64,000 nt of DNA from CBDFLD01 sp965249005 (GCA_965249005.1 CBDFLD010000020.1:124001-188000); one strand, 5' to 3'. Shown: positions 9,386-19,611, counted from the first letter of the stretch. The notes: a model not told the origin generated them from the sequence alone. Program-made: numbers and translations.

Positions 9386-11239
9386 TCCCAAAATAAGCGA
9401 GGTATGAGCTCGCTCGGAAAATCGTTTGCCTTTTCCGAATATCTCGTGGATTTCAGCTCCTTGTGCGTAACAGGGAAAGCAAAGAGAAACACAAGAGACA
9501 AACCTTCCATTGGTTGTCTGGATCACTTGATCTTGTTTGTCTCTGTTATGCCCTTCCTTTCGCCCGCCACTCTTGCTCCGCCGGGGGTACGGTCTCACCC
9601 GCCGGCGAGGCGCCTTCAAGTAAACCTGAGTTGCCTGATATAGTCGAACGTCGCCAAAAAGGTTTCGAGATGCTTGCTATAGGCCAATATCCTGTAAACG
9701 AGGCGACGACCGGTTCTTACAATCTGACAGGGTATTTGCACAAAGTTCACCAGGAAGCGTTTGAACTCCATCCTCAAGATATCACGACGTACTGTCGGCG
9801 CCTGCGTCACCAGGCCATACCAGGCCTTCAGATTCCACGCCAGCGATGCGATGACCATGTAGGCCCAGTTCGATACCAGACTGTCCGAAGGCATCCTCAA
9901 GGCGTTCACTCCACTCTTGAGCTGACCGATGACGTTTTCCTGGTTGCAGCGATCGTTGGCAAAAAGGACCACTTCTCCCATCGTCATCTCCCGATCGTTG
10001 GTGATGTAGAAGAAGTACCGGACCTCATCAAACAGCCGGTGCTCCCCCTTTTCGATCGTGAGGTTCTTCCGAACCACAACCATGCGATAGGTTTTCTTAC
10101 AGTGTCCGGGACGATAGTCAAACTCGGCGACCTGCTCGCTCTGCAGGCGGATGTTCTTGAATTCTCTCTCCTTGATTACTTGTTCTTTGACGTTTTCCGG
10201 ACGGCGCCGTTCTTCGCTCTTGACCTCATAACGAGGAGGCCGCTCGAGCGGTTTCCATTGTCTCTCCGGCAGGGCATCGGCCATCCCGACCAGGTTCGGC
10301 TTGGCGTCATAACCAAAGACAAAACCAACCCGCTCGTCCCAGCGATCGAAGTTTCTCGTCAGCGAGAAATCCGTGTCGCCCCGAAGCCAGACCTTCGTAA
10401 ACACCGACGACACCAGATCGATTGCCCGGTCCATCCACTCGGCCGCTCCGTCGGAAGAGGGACGGTTGCCCGGCCGATTCATCAGATAGAGGACCTCATT
10501 CGTATTGGCCAAGGTCACGATCAACGGTGCGTAACCCCAGATCCCGTTGTAGGCAATGTCCATTCCTTCCTTGCATTCCCCCAAGGTTCCGGCGACGGTC
10601 CCGTCCACGTCGATGATGGCCTCCTTCCGGAAGGAAGCATCCTGCAACTTCCACACCTTGGTTCGGGTTTCATTGATGGTTTCCTGAAGTCCGAAGATCC
10701 AATCCTCATCGAAACGACGGAGGAAATCTCCAGCCGTCGTGGGATCCGGAATCCTCTCGGCTCCCAGTCCGTTCATGTAGGTCTCATCCTGGCGCAACCG
10801 CTCGATATCTTCGAGACAGGTTCCACCCGACAAGACGTTGTATGCGATGTTCAGTACATGATCGGATTCCCAGTAAGGAAAGTGGTACTTGAGCAAAACG
10901 ATGTTTCTGTTGATATCTTTGTCCAATCCAAGCTTACACACGAGCTTGTGAATGGCTCCGATACCACCAGATCCGATGGCGCGCGTTCTCTCGGCGATCT
11001 CGTAGTAGGTGTTGGAGTCCTTGAACATAGGATCGGACCGGTCCTCAAACTGATTTCTTTCCAACCGGCGTGTAAGATTTTGCTTGTCTCGGAGGAGGAT
11101 TCTGTGGTTTCTTTTATTCACCTGGAATGTGCTCCTTTCGGGATGTCTTGTAAATATATCAAACGCATTTTATCCCGTAACGGCGCACGTTCCAGGGCTT
11201 TTCTTCCTCCTCATGCAAAAAATCACGCTGGACTAAGGA
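9386..11239 (-). mobile_element. IS1380-family insertion sequence, copy B (1854 bp, inverted)
   Basis: Reverse-oriented twin of copy A. CTAG again borders both ends (9382-9385 and 11240-11243). The right side interrupts an AI-2E-type transporter gene; the left flank (9277-9381) does not look like the missing N-terminal half, so this is not a simple insertion into an otherwise intact gene. Together with copy A it encloses about 4.05 kb in a composite-transposon layout. Confidence 0.93.
9616..11121 (-). CDS. IS1380-family DDE transposase (copy B)
   Basis: 501 residues, identical over its full length to the transposase of copy A, with the same GTG start and ribosome-binding site. The triad is intact (D171/D173, D249/D251, E395), so both copies could mobilise themselves or the DNA between them. 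Confidence 0.95.
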   Translation of the reverse strand: MNKRNHRILLRDKQNLTRRLERNQFEDRSDPMFKDSNTYYEIAERTRAIGSGGIGAIHKLVCKLGLDKDINRNIVLLKYHFPYWESDHVLNIAYNVLSGGTCLEDIERLRQDETYMNGLGAERIPDPTTAGDFLRRFDEDWIFGLQETINETRTKVWKLQDASFRKEAIIDVDGTVAGTLGECKEGMDIAYNGIWGYAPLIVTLANTNEVLYLMNRPGNRPSSDGAAEWMDRAIDLVSSVFTKVWLRGDTDFSLTRNFDRWDERVGFVFGYDAKPNLVGMADALPERQWKPLERPPRYEVKSEERRRPENVKEQVIKEREFKNIRLQSEQVAEFDYRPGHCKKTYRMVVVRKNLTIEKGEHRLFDEVRYFFYITNDREMTMGEVVLFANDRCNQENVIGQLKSGVNALRMPSDSLVSNWAYMVIASLAWNLKAWYGLVTQAPTVRRDILRMEFKRFLVNFVQIPCQIVRTGRRLVYRILAYSKHLETFLATFDYIRQLRFT

Positions 11240-11243
11240 CTAG

Positions 11244-11821
11244 AGGTGCCTCACCTCAAAGAAAGAATGGAGTCCGGATCTGGCAGTAGCGACTGGGACT
11301 CGGGCGGGTTTCGACAGTTCACCGGCACGATCAACCGCTATTTGATTATCAAGACATGGATCAGCCTCGGGACGGGAGTCACCCTCGGAAGCCTCTTTTT
11401 CTTCGTCGGGGTCGACTATGCGCTGCTGTGGGGGATTGTTGCTTTTATCCTGAACTACATCCCCAACATCGGTTCCATCGTGGCCGCCGTCCCTCCGGTG
11501 GCGCTCGCTTTTTTCCAGTTTGGAACCACCTGGGGAATCATCGTGCTAGTGATCTGTGTTCTCGTCAACCTACTGTTCGCCAACATAATGGAACCTCGGT
11601 TCTTGGGACGTGGACTTCGTCTTTCACCAGTGATCATTCTCTTTTCGTTGGTGACCTGGGGATGGGTCTTTGGCGCCACGGGGATATTCCTAGCAGTGCC
11701 CCTCACCGTCACGGTCCGCCTCCTGCTGGAAAAGCGCGAGGAAACTCACTGGATTGCCGTGTTGCTCGGGAAACCAGACGCTTCAGCCCCCACTCCGGAC
11801 GAGCAGCTCGCTCTTAGCTGA
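11244..11821 (+). pseudogene. AI-2E family transporter, N-terminal half lost to IS1380 copy B
   Basis: The frame emerges directly from the insertion sequence and retains about 190 residues: a soluble stretch, then RYLIIKTWISLGTGVTLGSLFFFVGVDYALLWGIVAFILNYIPNIG, the conserved NxxxPRxLGRGLRLSP block in the form NIMEPRFLGRGLRLSP and a last helix. This is the C-terminal half of a PerM/YhhT-like protein; a complete one has about 350 residues. The stop TGA at 11819-11821 lies in the edge of an intergenic repeat copy. Probably non-functional. Confidence 0.85.
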
Positions 11822-11962
11822 CTGCTCCCGGATCTGCTTTCATTTATATAAGTTAGCAAGATCGTGAAAAAACGTGTTTCTAGGCACCAACGAGACAGTC
11901 AGCGTTCCAAGTGACCGGCGCGTCGCGCCGGTCAGCGCTGACTGCTGAAAGCTGAAAGCTAT
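11816..11962 (-). repeat. Nested-palindrome intergenic repeat, copy 1
   Basis: Diverged copy of the family described at 19669 and 56101. The core hairpin is at 11913-11933 (arms GACCGGCGCG and CGCGCCGGTC around one base), flanked by degenerate heptamers GCTGAAA/GCTGACT; the A+T-rich interior aligns with the other copies at CTGCTC..GGATCTGCT and TTAGCAA. It spans from the end of the truncated AI-2E gene to the end of folD. Confidence 0.85.
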
Positions 11963-12816
11963 CTCGCCCGCCGCTCTGCCGCCCGAACGGTGTTTCGGAG
12001 CAACATGGCGACCGTCGTGGGTCCGACACCTCCGAGGCGCGGAGTGACCCAAGAGGCAACTTCGCCGACGGATTCATCGACGTCCGCGAGGAGGCGCTTC
12101 CCCTCCCAGGTGATGCCGCCACTGATTACCACTGCTCCGGGACGTACCATTTCAGGTTTTACGAAGTTCGGCACTCCCACGGCCGCAACGAGAATGTCCG
12201 CTCCGCGCGCATAGTCAGCCAGGTCGGGGACCCCCGTATGTACAACGGTGACCGCGGCGTTGGCTCCGGGTTGTTTGAGGGTCAGGAGCAATGAAAGCGG
12301 GCGCCCAAGAGTCGGACCTCTGCCGATGATGACGACGCGGCGTCCTTTCACGGGTATGTTGTAGTGCAAAAGAATCGCCTGAATTCCAGCGGGCGTGCAG
12401 GGAATCGGACCCGGTTCTTGAAGGACCAGGCGTCCCAGATTCGTCGGGTGAAGCCCATCGGCGTCCTTGTCCGGATCCATATGCGTGAGGGCGTCGTTGA
12501 AATCGAAGTTTGCGGGCACGGGATGTTGAATCAAGTATCCGTCCACAAGCGGGTTCTGGTTGAATGCGTCCACGGCCGCAAGCAGATCCTTCTGGCTGGC
12601 CGCCGGTGGAATCTCCTTGCGAAACGATGCGATGCCGCATTGCTCGCAAGTCTCGTGTTTCTTTCGCACGTAACCCGCACTCGCGCCGTCGTTTCCCACC
12701 AGAATCGTCCCAAGGCCCGGAGTAACACCAGACTCCGCCAGAGCGGCAACTTGGTTTTTGACCTCCGCCAGCACCGCTTCGGCAACCGGCTTTCCCTCCA
12801 GCAACTGCGCTGACAT
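11959..12816 (-). CDS. folD: Bifunctional methylenetetrahydrofolate dehydrogenase/cyclohydrolase
   Basis: FolD interconverts 5,10-methylene- and 10-formyl-tetrahydrofolate with NADP in the cytoplasm. Start chosen at the ATG at 12814-12816 (MSAQLLEGKPVAEAV), giving 285 residues, the normal length; an upstream in-frame ATG adds 23 unlikely residues. Visible signatures: the active-site YVRKK, DGYLIQHPVP (usual variant DGILVQLPLP), DADGLHP, CTPAGI and the dinucleotide loop GRGPTLGRPLSLLL. GRGPTLG differs from the common GRSxxVG, but is conservative. Convergent with the IS-truncated transporter; the last codons touch the repeat copy 1. Confidence 0.96.
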   Translation of the reverse strand: MSAQLLEGKPVAEAVLAEVKNQVAALAESGVTPGLGTILVGNDGASAGYVRKKHETCEQCGIASFRKEIPPAASQKDLLAAVDAFNQNPLVDGYLIQHPVPANFDFNDALTHMDPDKDADGLHPTNLGRLVLQEPGPIPCTPAGIQAILLHYNIPVKGRRVVIIGRGPTLGRPLSLLLTLKQPGANAAVTVVHTGVPDLADYARGADILVAAVGVPNFVKPEMVRPGAVVISGGITWEGKRLLADVDESVGEVASWVTPRLGGVGPTTVAMLLRNTVRAAERRAR

Positions 12817-13013
12817 CGTCACTCCGTCGTTTTTTCGTTTGGTCGGGAAGGATAACACTTGCCCAAAAGACAGCGCAAATCCCATTGCGGGCTCGACACG
12901 GATCTAGAAACCGGTAGAGGTAAGAGAGCCTGGGCGATGCCGTATTCCTAAGAACAATGAAATCCGGGACGATATAATCAAGAGAGCCATGGGGTTCGGA
13001 AACCTTCGCTGAA

Positions 13014-13592
13014 ATGGAGCATCTCTTGATGGGTAGGGAGCCTAAAGATGTAGTCCATGGAGGTCTGGCAGGAATGGGCACGGTGTCGGAGAACCACCCG
13101 ATCCGCCAGCTTTTCTTCGTTCTGGCAGAACGAGGTCTCGAGCAGGCCAAGCTGCAGGATAAGGATATCTTGCTCTACCTCGCCGACCTGATGGTCGACT
13201 TCCTCTTTGTCGAGAACGTCTATCGTATGAAGGACACCGATGGGAAAAGGATCACTTACCTTGTAGACATGTTTACCCTGGCCACGGACGCCGAGATGCC
13301 AGACAAGAAGGAGTACTACAAGCACATTGGCGACTACAGCTTGTTCATGCTGGGGATGTTTCCCGAATCTCTCGAGCGGCCCCGCCGCGTGCTCTCTCCT
13401 TCCTACTATTCGGAATCCGGCCGGAGGGGATACCACGTCGCAGGCGAGTTGGAAAACCGATCGTGGCAGACCGTCGTGTATCGAAAGCTGGCCGAGAGGT
13501 TCGAGCAATGCGTTTTTTCACTGAACCGGGTACGCGATTATACCCACGATCCTTTTTATCAGCTCATGCTGCGAGAGTTTCGCGTCACCTGA
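13014..13592 (+). CDS. Conserved hypothetical soluble protein, about 192 aa
   Basis: No signal peptide or membrane segment. It is rich in helical segments (IRQLFFVLAERGLEQAKLQDKDILLYLADLMVDFLFVEN) and has a conserved-looking YYKHIGDYSLFMLGMFPESL block, which I recognise from unnamed proteins of Acidobacteriota and other soil bacteria without known function. The true start may be internal (ATG 13074). Divergent from folD by about 200 bp. Confidence 0.75.
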   Translation: MEHLLMGREPKDVVHGGLAGMGTVSENHPIRQLFFVLAERGLEQAKLQDKDILLYLADLMVDFLFVENVYRMKDTDGKRITYLVDMFTLATDAEMPDKKEYYKHIGDYSLFMLGMFPESLERPRRVLSPSYYSESGRRGYHVAGELENRSWQTVVYRKLAERFEQCVFSLNRVRDYTHDPFYQLMLREFRVT

Positions 13593-13783
13593 GTCCGCGG
13601 CTCTCCCGGCTGGCCCTGCCGCAAATGCTCTGACTTGTTTTAGCCAGGGTGGGCACTAATCGGGTAGGACAAATCCAAGGACCCTCAAGTCCCCGCATTG
13701 TTTCTGCGTCTGAAGTTATTTTTGCGCAAGCCCCTGGAATACCCTAAACTGATTGTTGGAAAGAGGATGACGGATCATCGGCC

Positions 13784-15205
13784 ATGTATAAGTGTGTCTC
13801 AGGGAAGGCTGGCCCCATGCTGGCCCCATTTTCTTTGCTCCTGGTGATTTTCGGAGCGAGTTGCGCCAAGGTCCCGGTTCAAACGCGGAGCCCGGAATTA
13901 CCCACACCCAAAGACTGGACGGCCTCCAAGGTCAGCGATGCGGAAGTCGATTCTCAATGGTGGACGGGATTCGAGGATCCGGACCTGAGTTCGTTCGTCG
14001 AGGAGGCGCTACGGGCAAACTATGATCTTCGTTCGGCCGCGGCCCGGCTCGAGGTCGCAGCAGGACAAGCGAAGATCGCGGGCGCTAGACTTCTTCCGAC
14101 AGTAGACGTTGGCGTCGACGGCCGAAGAAGCCGGCAAAACTTCATTGGTTTCCCGATCCCCGGTGCGGATCAACGAGTTCTCAGCCGGACGTTCACCACT
14201 TTTGGCGTTTCGTTGAATGTCGGATGGGAGGCCGATCTGTGGTCGAAACTAAAGGCGGGGGAGGTGGCGGGCCTCGCGGATTATGGCGCCGTCGAGGCGG
14301 ATCTCCGTGGCGCCCGTATGTCCATAGCCGGACAAGTTTGCAAAGTCCGTTTCGCCGCCCTCGAGGCGGCGCAGCAAAAGGAGCTGGCCGAAAGAACGGT
14401 TGCCAGCTACGAGACGACGGTGACGCGAATCCGCCAGCGATACCAGCAGGGTCTCCAATCATCGCTGGATCTGCGTCTAGCTCTCTCCAGTCTGGCCGGA
14501 GCCGAGGCGTTGCGGCAGCTCAGAAACGAGGAACTGGATCGGGCGACCCGTCAGCTTGAAGTCCTGCTGGGTCGATACCCCTCTGCCGGTCTGTCGATTC
14601 GGCCCCTGCTCCCTCCGGTTCCGGCGCTGCCGGCCGCAGGATTGCCTTCCGAGCTCGTTTCACGGCGGCCCGATCTTGTTTCGGCGCAGATGCGCCTGAT
14701 GGCATCCGACGCGCGGATAGTGGAGAGCAAAAAAGCTCTCTACCCGAGCTTGATCCTGGCCACCAGCGGGGGGACCGCCACTCGGGACTTTCTCGATCTC
14801 CTGAACGGAAACTTCTTGGTCTGGAGCTTGCTCGGGAATCTGGTCCAGCCGATCTTCGAGGGGGGCAGATTGCGGGCCGAGATTGCTATCTCTGAATCGC
14901 GGTCACGCGAAGCACTGGCATCGTTCGCGGGCGCGGTTTTGAATGCGTACTCGGAAGTGGAGTCCACCCTGGCCGCTGAAGAGACCTTGTCCGCAAGGGA
15001 GACCGAGCTGGCCGAGGCGTCCGTCCAGTCAGCCGCAGCGTGGCGCCTGGCAGAAGACCGCTACGACTCCGGCCTCGAGCCTTTCGTGACAGTACTGGAG
15101 AGCCAGCGGCGAGCGCTCGAGGCAGAGGGTCAGCTCTTTACTGTTCGTCGTTTGCGCCTCGATGCGCGGGTGGATCTCCACCTGGCGCTGGGCGGAGGGT
15201 TTTGA
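13784..15205 (+). CDS. Outer-membrane efflux lipoprotein, NodT/OprM type
   Basis: 473 residues. A signal sequence ending in FGASC gives a lipidated cysteine, as in NodT-family outer-membrane factors of tripartite pumps. Two repeated outer-membrane-efflux domains follow: WWTGFEDPDLSSFVEEAL..NYDLRSAAARLE and the C-terminal SRRPDLVSAQMRLMASDARIVESKKALYPSL, the classical second-repeat motif. First gene of a three-gene pump operon, 39 bp before the adaptor. Confidence 0.94.
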   Translation: MYKCVSGKAGPMLAPFSLLLVIFGASCAKVPVQTRSPELPTPKDWTASKVSDAEVDSQWWTGFEDPDLSSFVEEALRANYDLRSAAARLEVAAGQAKIAGARLLPTVDVGVDGRRSRQNFIGFPIPGADQRVLSRTFTTFGVSLNVGWEADLWSKLKAGEVAGLADYGAVEADLRGARMSIAGQVCKVRFAALEAAQQKELAERTVASYETTVTRIRQRYQQGLQSSLDLRLALSSLAGAEALRQLRNEELDRATRQLEVLLGRYPSAGLSIRPLLPPVPALPAAGLPSELVSRRPDLVSAQMRLMASDARIVESKKALYPSLILATSGGTATRDFLDLLNGNFLVWSLLGNLVQPIFEGGRLRAEIAISESRSREALASFAGAVLNAYSEVESTLAAEETLSARETELAEASVQSAAAWRLAEDRYDSGLEPFVTVLESQRRALEAEGQLFTVRRLRLDARVDLHLALGGGF

Positions 15206-15244
15206 CCCTCAGGAGGGCCGAATGGCCCGAGGTCTTACGCTCTC

Positions 15245-16417
15245 ATGATTCGTTTTCTCAAACTCGGCATTCCTATCGTCGTTCTGGCAGTCGGGATCTA
15301 TGGCGCCTGGACAATGATCCAGTCTCGTCCCCAGGTGGAGACCCGACCGCCGGAAGTTCAGGCTCCTTTGGTACGAACCCTGGAGGTCCAGAGGCAAGAT
15401 ATTCGCCTGAAGGTTCGGAGCCAGGGAACGGTTGCTCCCAGATCCGAGAGCACGTTGGTTCCGGAAGTATCGGGAAGAGTCACCTACATCTCCCCTTCTC
15501 TGGCAGCTGGCGGTTTTTTTGAGCAGGACGACGTGCTGTTGAGGATTGACCGTCGGGATTACGAGTTCGCGCTGGTTCGGGCCCAGGCGGAAGTGGCCCA
15601 GGCAGAGTTGAGGCTGGAACAGGAAAGAGCGGAGTCGGAAGTGGCCCGCACGGAGTGGTCTGACCTGGGTCGGGGCGAGGCGACGCCCTTGGTACTGCGG
15701 GAGCCTCAACTCTCGCAGGCGCTGGCGGCACTCGAGGGTGCGGGAGCCTCGGTGGAGAAGGCAGAACTTGACCTGAGCCGGACCGAGATCCTGGCGCCCT
15801 TCGCTGGACGGGTCCGGGAAGAAAACGTCGACGTGGGACAGTTTGTAAATCGCGGAACCCCCATCGCCACACTCTATTCTGTGGACTATGCGGAAGTGCG
15901 CCTTCCGCTGCCGGACGGTCAGCTGGCGTATCTGGATCTTCCCTTGGTCTACCGCGGCGAAGATTCCGAAAGGCCGATGCCAAAGGTTGTGCTTCGGGCG
16001 ACCTTTGCCGGTCGGGAGTACACCTGGTCTGGCCGCTTGGTCCGGACAGAAGGAGAAATTGATCCCGGCAGCCGAATGGTTCAGGCCATCGCACAGGTCG
16101 GCAATCCCTACGGCCGCACCGGTGATCGTAATCGCCCGCCTTTGGCGGTGGGGCTCTATGTGGAAGCGGAAATTCATGGCCGGTATCTGAGGAACGTTGC
16201 CGTTATTCCCCGAGCAGTTGTGCGCGGAAAAAACACTCTTCTGATTGTCGATTCCGATAAGCGGTTGCACTTCCGAGATGTGGAAGTCCTGCGCGCGGAC
16301 AGAGAGCAGGTCATCGTAGGATCAGGGCTGGAGTCTGGAGAGCTCATCTGTGTCTCGCCGCTCGAGATCGCCGTAGAAAACATGCAGGTCCGTGTCGTCG
16401 AGGAGGATGCCGAATGA
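15245..16417 (+). CDS. RND pump periplasmic adaptor (membrane fusion protein)
   Basis: 390 residues: one N-terminal membrane anchor (residues 5-22), then a lipoyl/hairpin/lipoyl order typical of HlyD/AcrA adaptors. The motifs GTVAPRSESTLVPEVSGRV, LRIDRRDYEFALVRAQAEV and the hairpin return LDLSRTEILAPFAGRVREENVDVGQFV are all present. It bridges the inner-membrane pump with the outer-membrane factor. The stop overlaps the permease start by 4 bp (ATGA), indicating coupled translation. Confidence 0.94.
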   Translation: MIRFLKLGIPIVVLAVGIYGAWTMIQSRPQVETRPPEVQAPLVRTLEVQRQDIRLKVRSQGTVAPRSESTLVPEVSGRVTYISPSLAAGGFFEQDDVLLRIDRRDYEFALVRAQAEVAQAELRLEQERAESEVARTEWSDLGRGEATPLVLREPQLSQALAALEGAGASVEKAELDLSRTEILAPFAGRVREENVDVGQFVNRGTPIATLYSVDYAEVRLPLPDGQLAYLDLPLVYRGEDSERPMPKVVLRATFAGREYTWSGRLVRTEGEIDPGSRMVQAIAQVGNPYGRTGDRNRPPLAVGLYVEAEIHGRYLRNVAVIPRAVVRGKNTLLIVDSDKRLHFRDVEVLRADREQVIVGSGLESGELICVSPLEIAVENMQVRVVEEDAE

Positions 16418-19400
16418 AGGGCGCGATCGCCTGGTTTGCCAAAAATGGTGTGGCGGCGAACTTGTTGATGCTGGTCGTCATCGTGGCCGGTGTCTTCAGC
16501 ATGATGACGATCAAGCAGGAAACCTTCCCCGAATTCTCAATCGATATGATTACCGTTACCGTCGAGTACCTTGGAGCGGCTCCGGAAGAGGTTGAAGAAG
16601 CGGTCTGCGTTCGAGTGGAAGAGAAGATCCAGGCCATTAGTGGTATCGAGAAGATCTCCTCGACTGCCTCGGAAGGCCGGGGAACCGTCACGATCGAGCT
16701 CATGACTGGAGCCGACATGAGGGCGGTGCTCGATGAAGTCAAAGCGCAGGTCGACACCATCAACACATTTCCGGAAGAAGTCGAGAAACCGGTCGTTCAA
16801 GAGATGTCGAGGAGAAGGCAAGTGATCAGCGTCTCGGTTGCCGGTGAGGCCGATGAATCAACGATCAAGCAGCTCGGAGAACAGATCCGCGATGAAATTG
16901 CCGGCTTTCCGGAAATCACTCAAGTGGAGCTGGTCAACGCCCGCCCTTACGAGATCTCGATCGAGGTTTCCGAGGACGTGTTGAGACGGTACGGGCTCAA
17001 GTTTGATGACGTCGCCGCGGCGGTGCGCCGATCATCGTTGGATCTTCCGGGGGGATCGGTCAAGACGGAGGGCGGCGAGATTCTACTCCGTGGAAAGGGC
17101 CAGGCCTATCGGGGTCCCGATTTCGAAAAGATCGTACTGATCAGCCGTCGGGACGGCGTTCGGCTCGAGCTAGGCGACGTGGCCAGGGTCGTCGACGGTT
17201 TCGCCGAAACCGACCAGTTTTCGCGATTCGATGGTAAGCCATCGGTAATGATTCAGGTCTTCAGGGTGGGGGACCAAAACGCACTGAAAATTGCCGAATT
17301 GGTCCGCAGCTACATTAGGGCTGCACAGCCGAGGATGCCGGAAGGCATCCATTTGACCACGTGGCAGGACGATTCCGTCATCACGGCGGACCGGCTGGAC
17401 CTGATGCTCAGGAACGGACGGAATGGTCTCATATTCGTCTTGATCGTTCTCACCCTCTTTCTCCGGCTCCGACTCTCATTTTGGGTTTCCCTCGGCATCC
17501 CGATTTCCTTTCTGGGGGCTCTCTGGATGCTCCCCCTGATGGAAATCTCGATCAATCAGGTCTCGCTCTTTGCCTTCATCATTGTCTTGGGCATCGTCGT
17601 CGATGACGCCATCATCATTGGCGAGAACATCTTTGCCCACTATCAGAGGGGCAAGAGCGGCGTGACCGCGGCCATCGACGGGGCCCAGGAAATGGCCGTG
17701 CCTGTCATCTTTGCGGTACTTACTTCCGTGGCCGCCTTCACTCCTTTGATGATTCTTCCGGGAACGACGGGCAAGATATTCCGCGTTGCCCCCATGGTTG
17801 TGATCCCAGCGCTACTGTTTTCCCTGGTCGAATGCCTTCTTATACTGCCCGCGCATCTAGCGCACATGAGACATGCGCCGCCGGCCGAAAAACCCCGGCG
17901 AAGATCGTTGTCGGAAGTCGTCGACGGAGGTTTGAAATGGTGGATCGACCACAGCTATCGACCCGTCCTGAATTTTTGTCTGCACTGGCGTTACCTGACG
18001 GTTGCCGTCATGCTCACCATTTTGGTGTTTACCGCCGGCTGGGTGGGCGCAGGAAATCTGAAGTTTGCCTTTTTCCCCGTGATCGAAGCCGATAACATCA
18101 CTGCCAGCCTGACGATGCCGATGGGCACCCCGGTGGAGGTGACCTCAGAAGCGGTGCGGATGTTGGAAGAGTCGGCCGAAAGAGTCCGGCAACAACTGGA
18201 CGAAGAAGGGGTAGGGGGGGATGAGAGTGTCTTTCGCCATGTCCTCGCGTCGGTCGGCAGCCATCCTTCGTCAGGGCGTAGACGGGGTCCGCCCGGTACT
18301 TCGGGAAGCTCGGGTGGTTCTCACCTGGGGGAAGTTGACGTCGAGCTGGTTTCAGGGGAACGACGATCGCTGTCGAGCAGGGAGGTTGCAAATGTTTGGC
18401 GCGAGGCCACGGGCGCGATCCCCGATGCTGTCTTGCTCGATTTTACCGATACGTTCTTTTCAGCGGGAGATGATATCGATGTGCAGCTGACGGGATCCCG
18501 GGTCGAGGTCCTGAGAGCGGCGGCCGACGAGCTGCAAGAAGAGATACGCCAGTATCCGGGAGTGTTTGATCTTTCGGACTCGTTTCGCGGCGGTAAGCAG
18601 GAGATCAAACTGCAAGTCCGTCCGCAGGCCGAGACGCTGGGGGTGACACATCTCAACCTGGCTCGCCAGGTCCGGCAGGCTTTCTACGGCGAAGAGGCTC
18701 AGCGAATTCAGCGGGGCCGGGATGACGTGAAGGTGATGGTGCGATACCCGCAGGAGCAGCGGCGTTCGCTCGGGGATCTGGAGGACATGAGAATCAGGAT
18801 TCCGGGAGGAGCCGAGGTCCCTTTCTCTACGGTCGCCAATGCGGAATACGGACGGAGCTACGCATCGATTCGGAGGGTGAACCGGCATCGTGCCATCAAT
18901 GTCACGGCGAAGGTGGACGCCACCAAGGGCAACGCCAACGAGATCATCGCGAGCCTGGAGGAGACTGTCCTTCCCGATGTTCTCTCCCGTTATCCAGGGG
19001 TCCGCTATAGTTTCGAGGGACAACAGCGGGAGCAGCTGCAGACGGTAGATTCCCTGTTGGGGGGGTTCATCCTTACCGTGATGATGATCTACGCACTCTT
19101 GGCGGTCCCGCTGAAGTCCTACGTCCAACCATTGATCATCATGTCCGCGATTCCCTTCGGAGTGGTGGGGGCCGTCTGGGGGCATTCGTTGATGGGAATC
19201 GAGAACTTCACGATGCTTTCGCTGATGGGAGTCGTGGCGCTGGCGGGGGTGGTCGTCAATGACAGCCTCGTGTTGGTGGACTATGTCAATCGTAGTCGCC
19301 GCTCGGGGATGGAGTTCTTTGAAGCCGTCCGGAACTCTGGTGCCTCGCGATTCCGGCCCATCCTACTCACGTCGCTGACCACGTTCGTCGGTCTGCTGCC

Positions 19401-19611
19401 GCTCATCCATGAAAAGAGTCTCAATGCCCAGTTTCTGCTTCCAATGGCTGTCTCGCTGGCATACGGGGTTCTTTTTTCGACCTTTGTTACGCTGTTGCTC
19501 GTTCCGGCCGAATACCTGATCATCGAGGATCTAAAGCACCTGGGATCCCGGCTGCTTGGAACAGGCCGCCACGATGAGTTCCTCGAGGAGCCGGTGGTAC
19601 CGCCCCAGTAG
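16414..19611 (+). CDS. RND-family efflux permease (HAE/AcrB-like)
   Basis: 1065 residues, full length for a proton-driven RND pump. TM1 starts at residue 12; the two large periplasmic loops, TM2-6 and TM8-12 are recognisable. The proton-relay helix contains the tandem Asp GIVVDDAIIIGENIF, and the second half has GVVALAGVVVNDSLVLVDYVN. A Gly/Ser-rich insert (PSSGRRRGPPGTSGSSGG) around residue 625 lies in the second porter region and is unusual. The divergent relationship to AcrB suggests the TriC/CusA-distant group with unknown substrates; no regulator gene is adjacent. Confidence 0.95.
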   Translation: MKGAIAWFAKNGVAANLLMLVVIVAGVFSMMTIKQETFPEFSIDMITVTVEYLGAAPEEVEEAVCVRVEEKIQAISGIEKISSTASEGRGTVTIELMTGADMRAVLDEVKAQVDTINTFPEEVEKPVVQEMSRRRQVISVSVAGEADESTIKQLGEQIRDEIAGFPEITQVELVNARPYEISIEVSEDVLRRYGLKFDDVAAAVRRSSLDLPGGSVKTEGGEILLRGKGQAYRGPDFEKIVLISRRDGVRLELGDVARVVDGFAETDQFSRFDGKPSVMIQVFRVGDQNALKIAELVRSYIRAAQPRMPEGIHLTTWQDDSVITADRLDLMLRNGRNGLIFVLIVLTLFLRLRLSFWVSLGIPISFLGALWMLPLMEISINQVSLFAFIIVLGIVVDDAIIIGENIFAHYQRGKSGVTAAIDGAQEMAVPVIFAVLTSVAAFTPLMILPGTTGKIFRVAPMVVIPALLFSLVECLLILPAHLAHMRHAPPAEKPRRRSLSEVVDGGLKWWIDHSYRPVLNFCLHWRYLTVAVMLTILVFTAGWVGAGNLKFAFFPVIEADNITASLTMPMGTPVEVTSEAVRMLEESAERVRQQLDEEGVGGDESVFRHVLASVGSHPSSGRRRGPPGTSGSSGGSHLGEVDVELVSGERRSLSSREVANVWREATGAIPDAVLLDFTDTFFSAGDDIDVQLTGSRVEVLRAAADELQEEIRQYPGVFDLSDSFRGGKQEIKLQVRPQAETLGVTHLNLARQVRQAFYGEEAQRIQRGRDDVKVMVRYPQEQRRSLGDLEDMRIRIPGGAEVPFSTVANAEYGRSYASIRRVNRHRAINVTAKVDATKGNANEIIASLEETVLPDVLSRYPGVRYSFEGQQREQLQTVDSLLGGFILTVMMIYALLAVPLKSYVQPLIIMSAIPFGVVGAVWGHSLMGIENFTMLSLMGVVALAGVVVNDSLVLVDYVNRSRRSGMEFFEAVRNSGASRFRPILLTSLTTFVGLLPLIHEKSLNAQFLLPMAVSLAYGVLFSTFVTLLLVPAEYLIIEDLKHLGSRLLGTGRHDEFLEEPVVPPQ

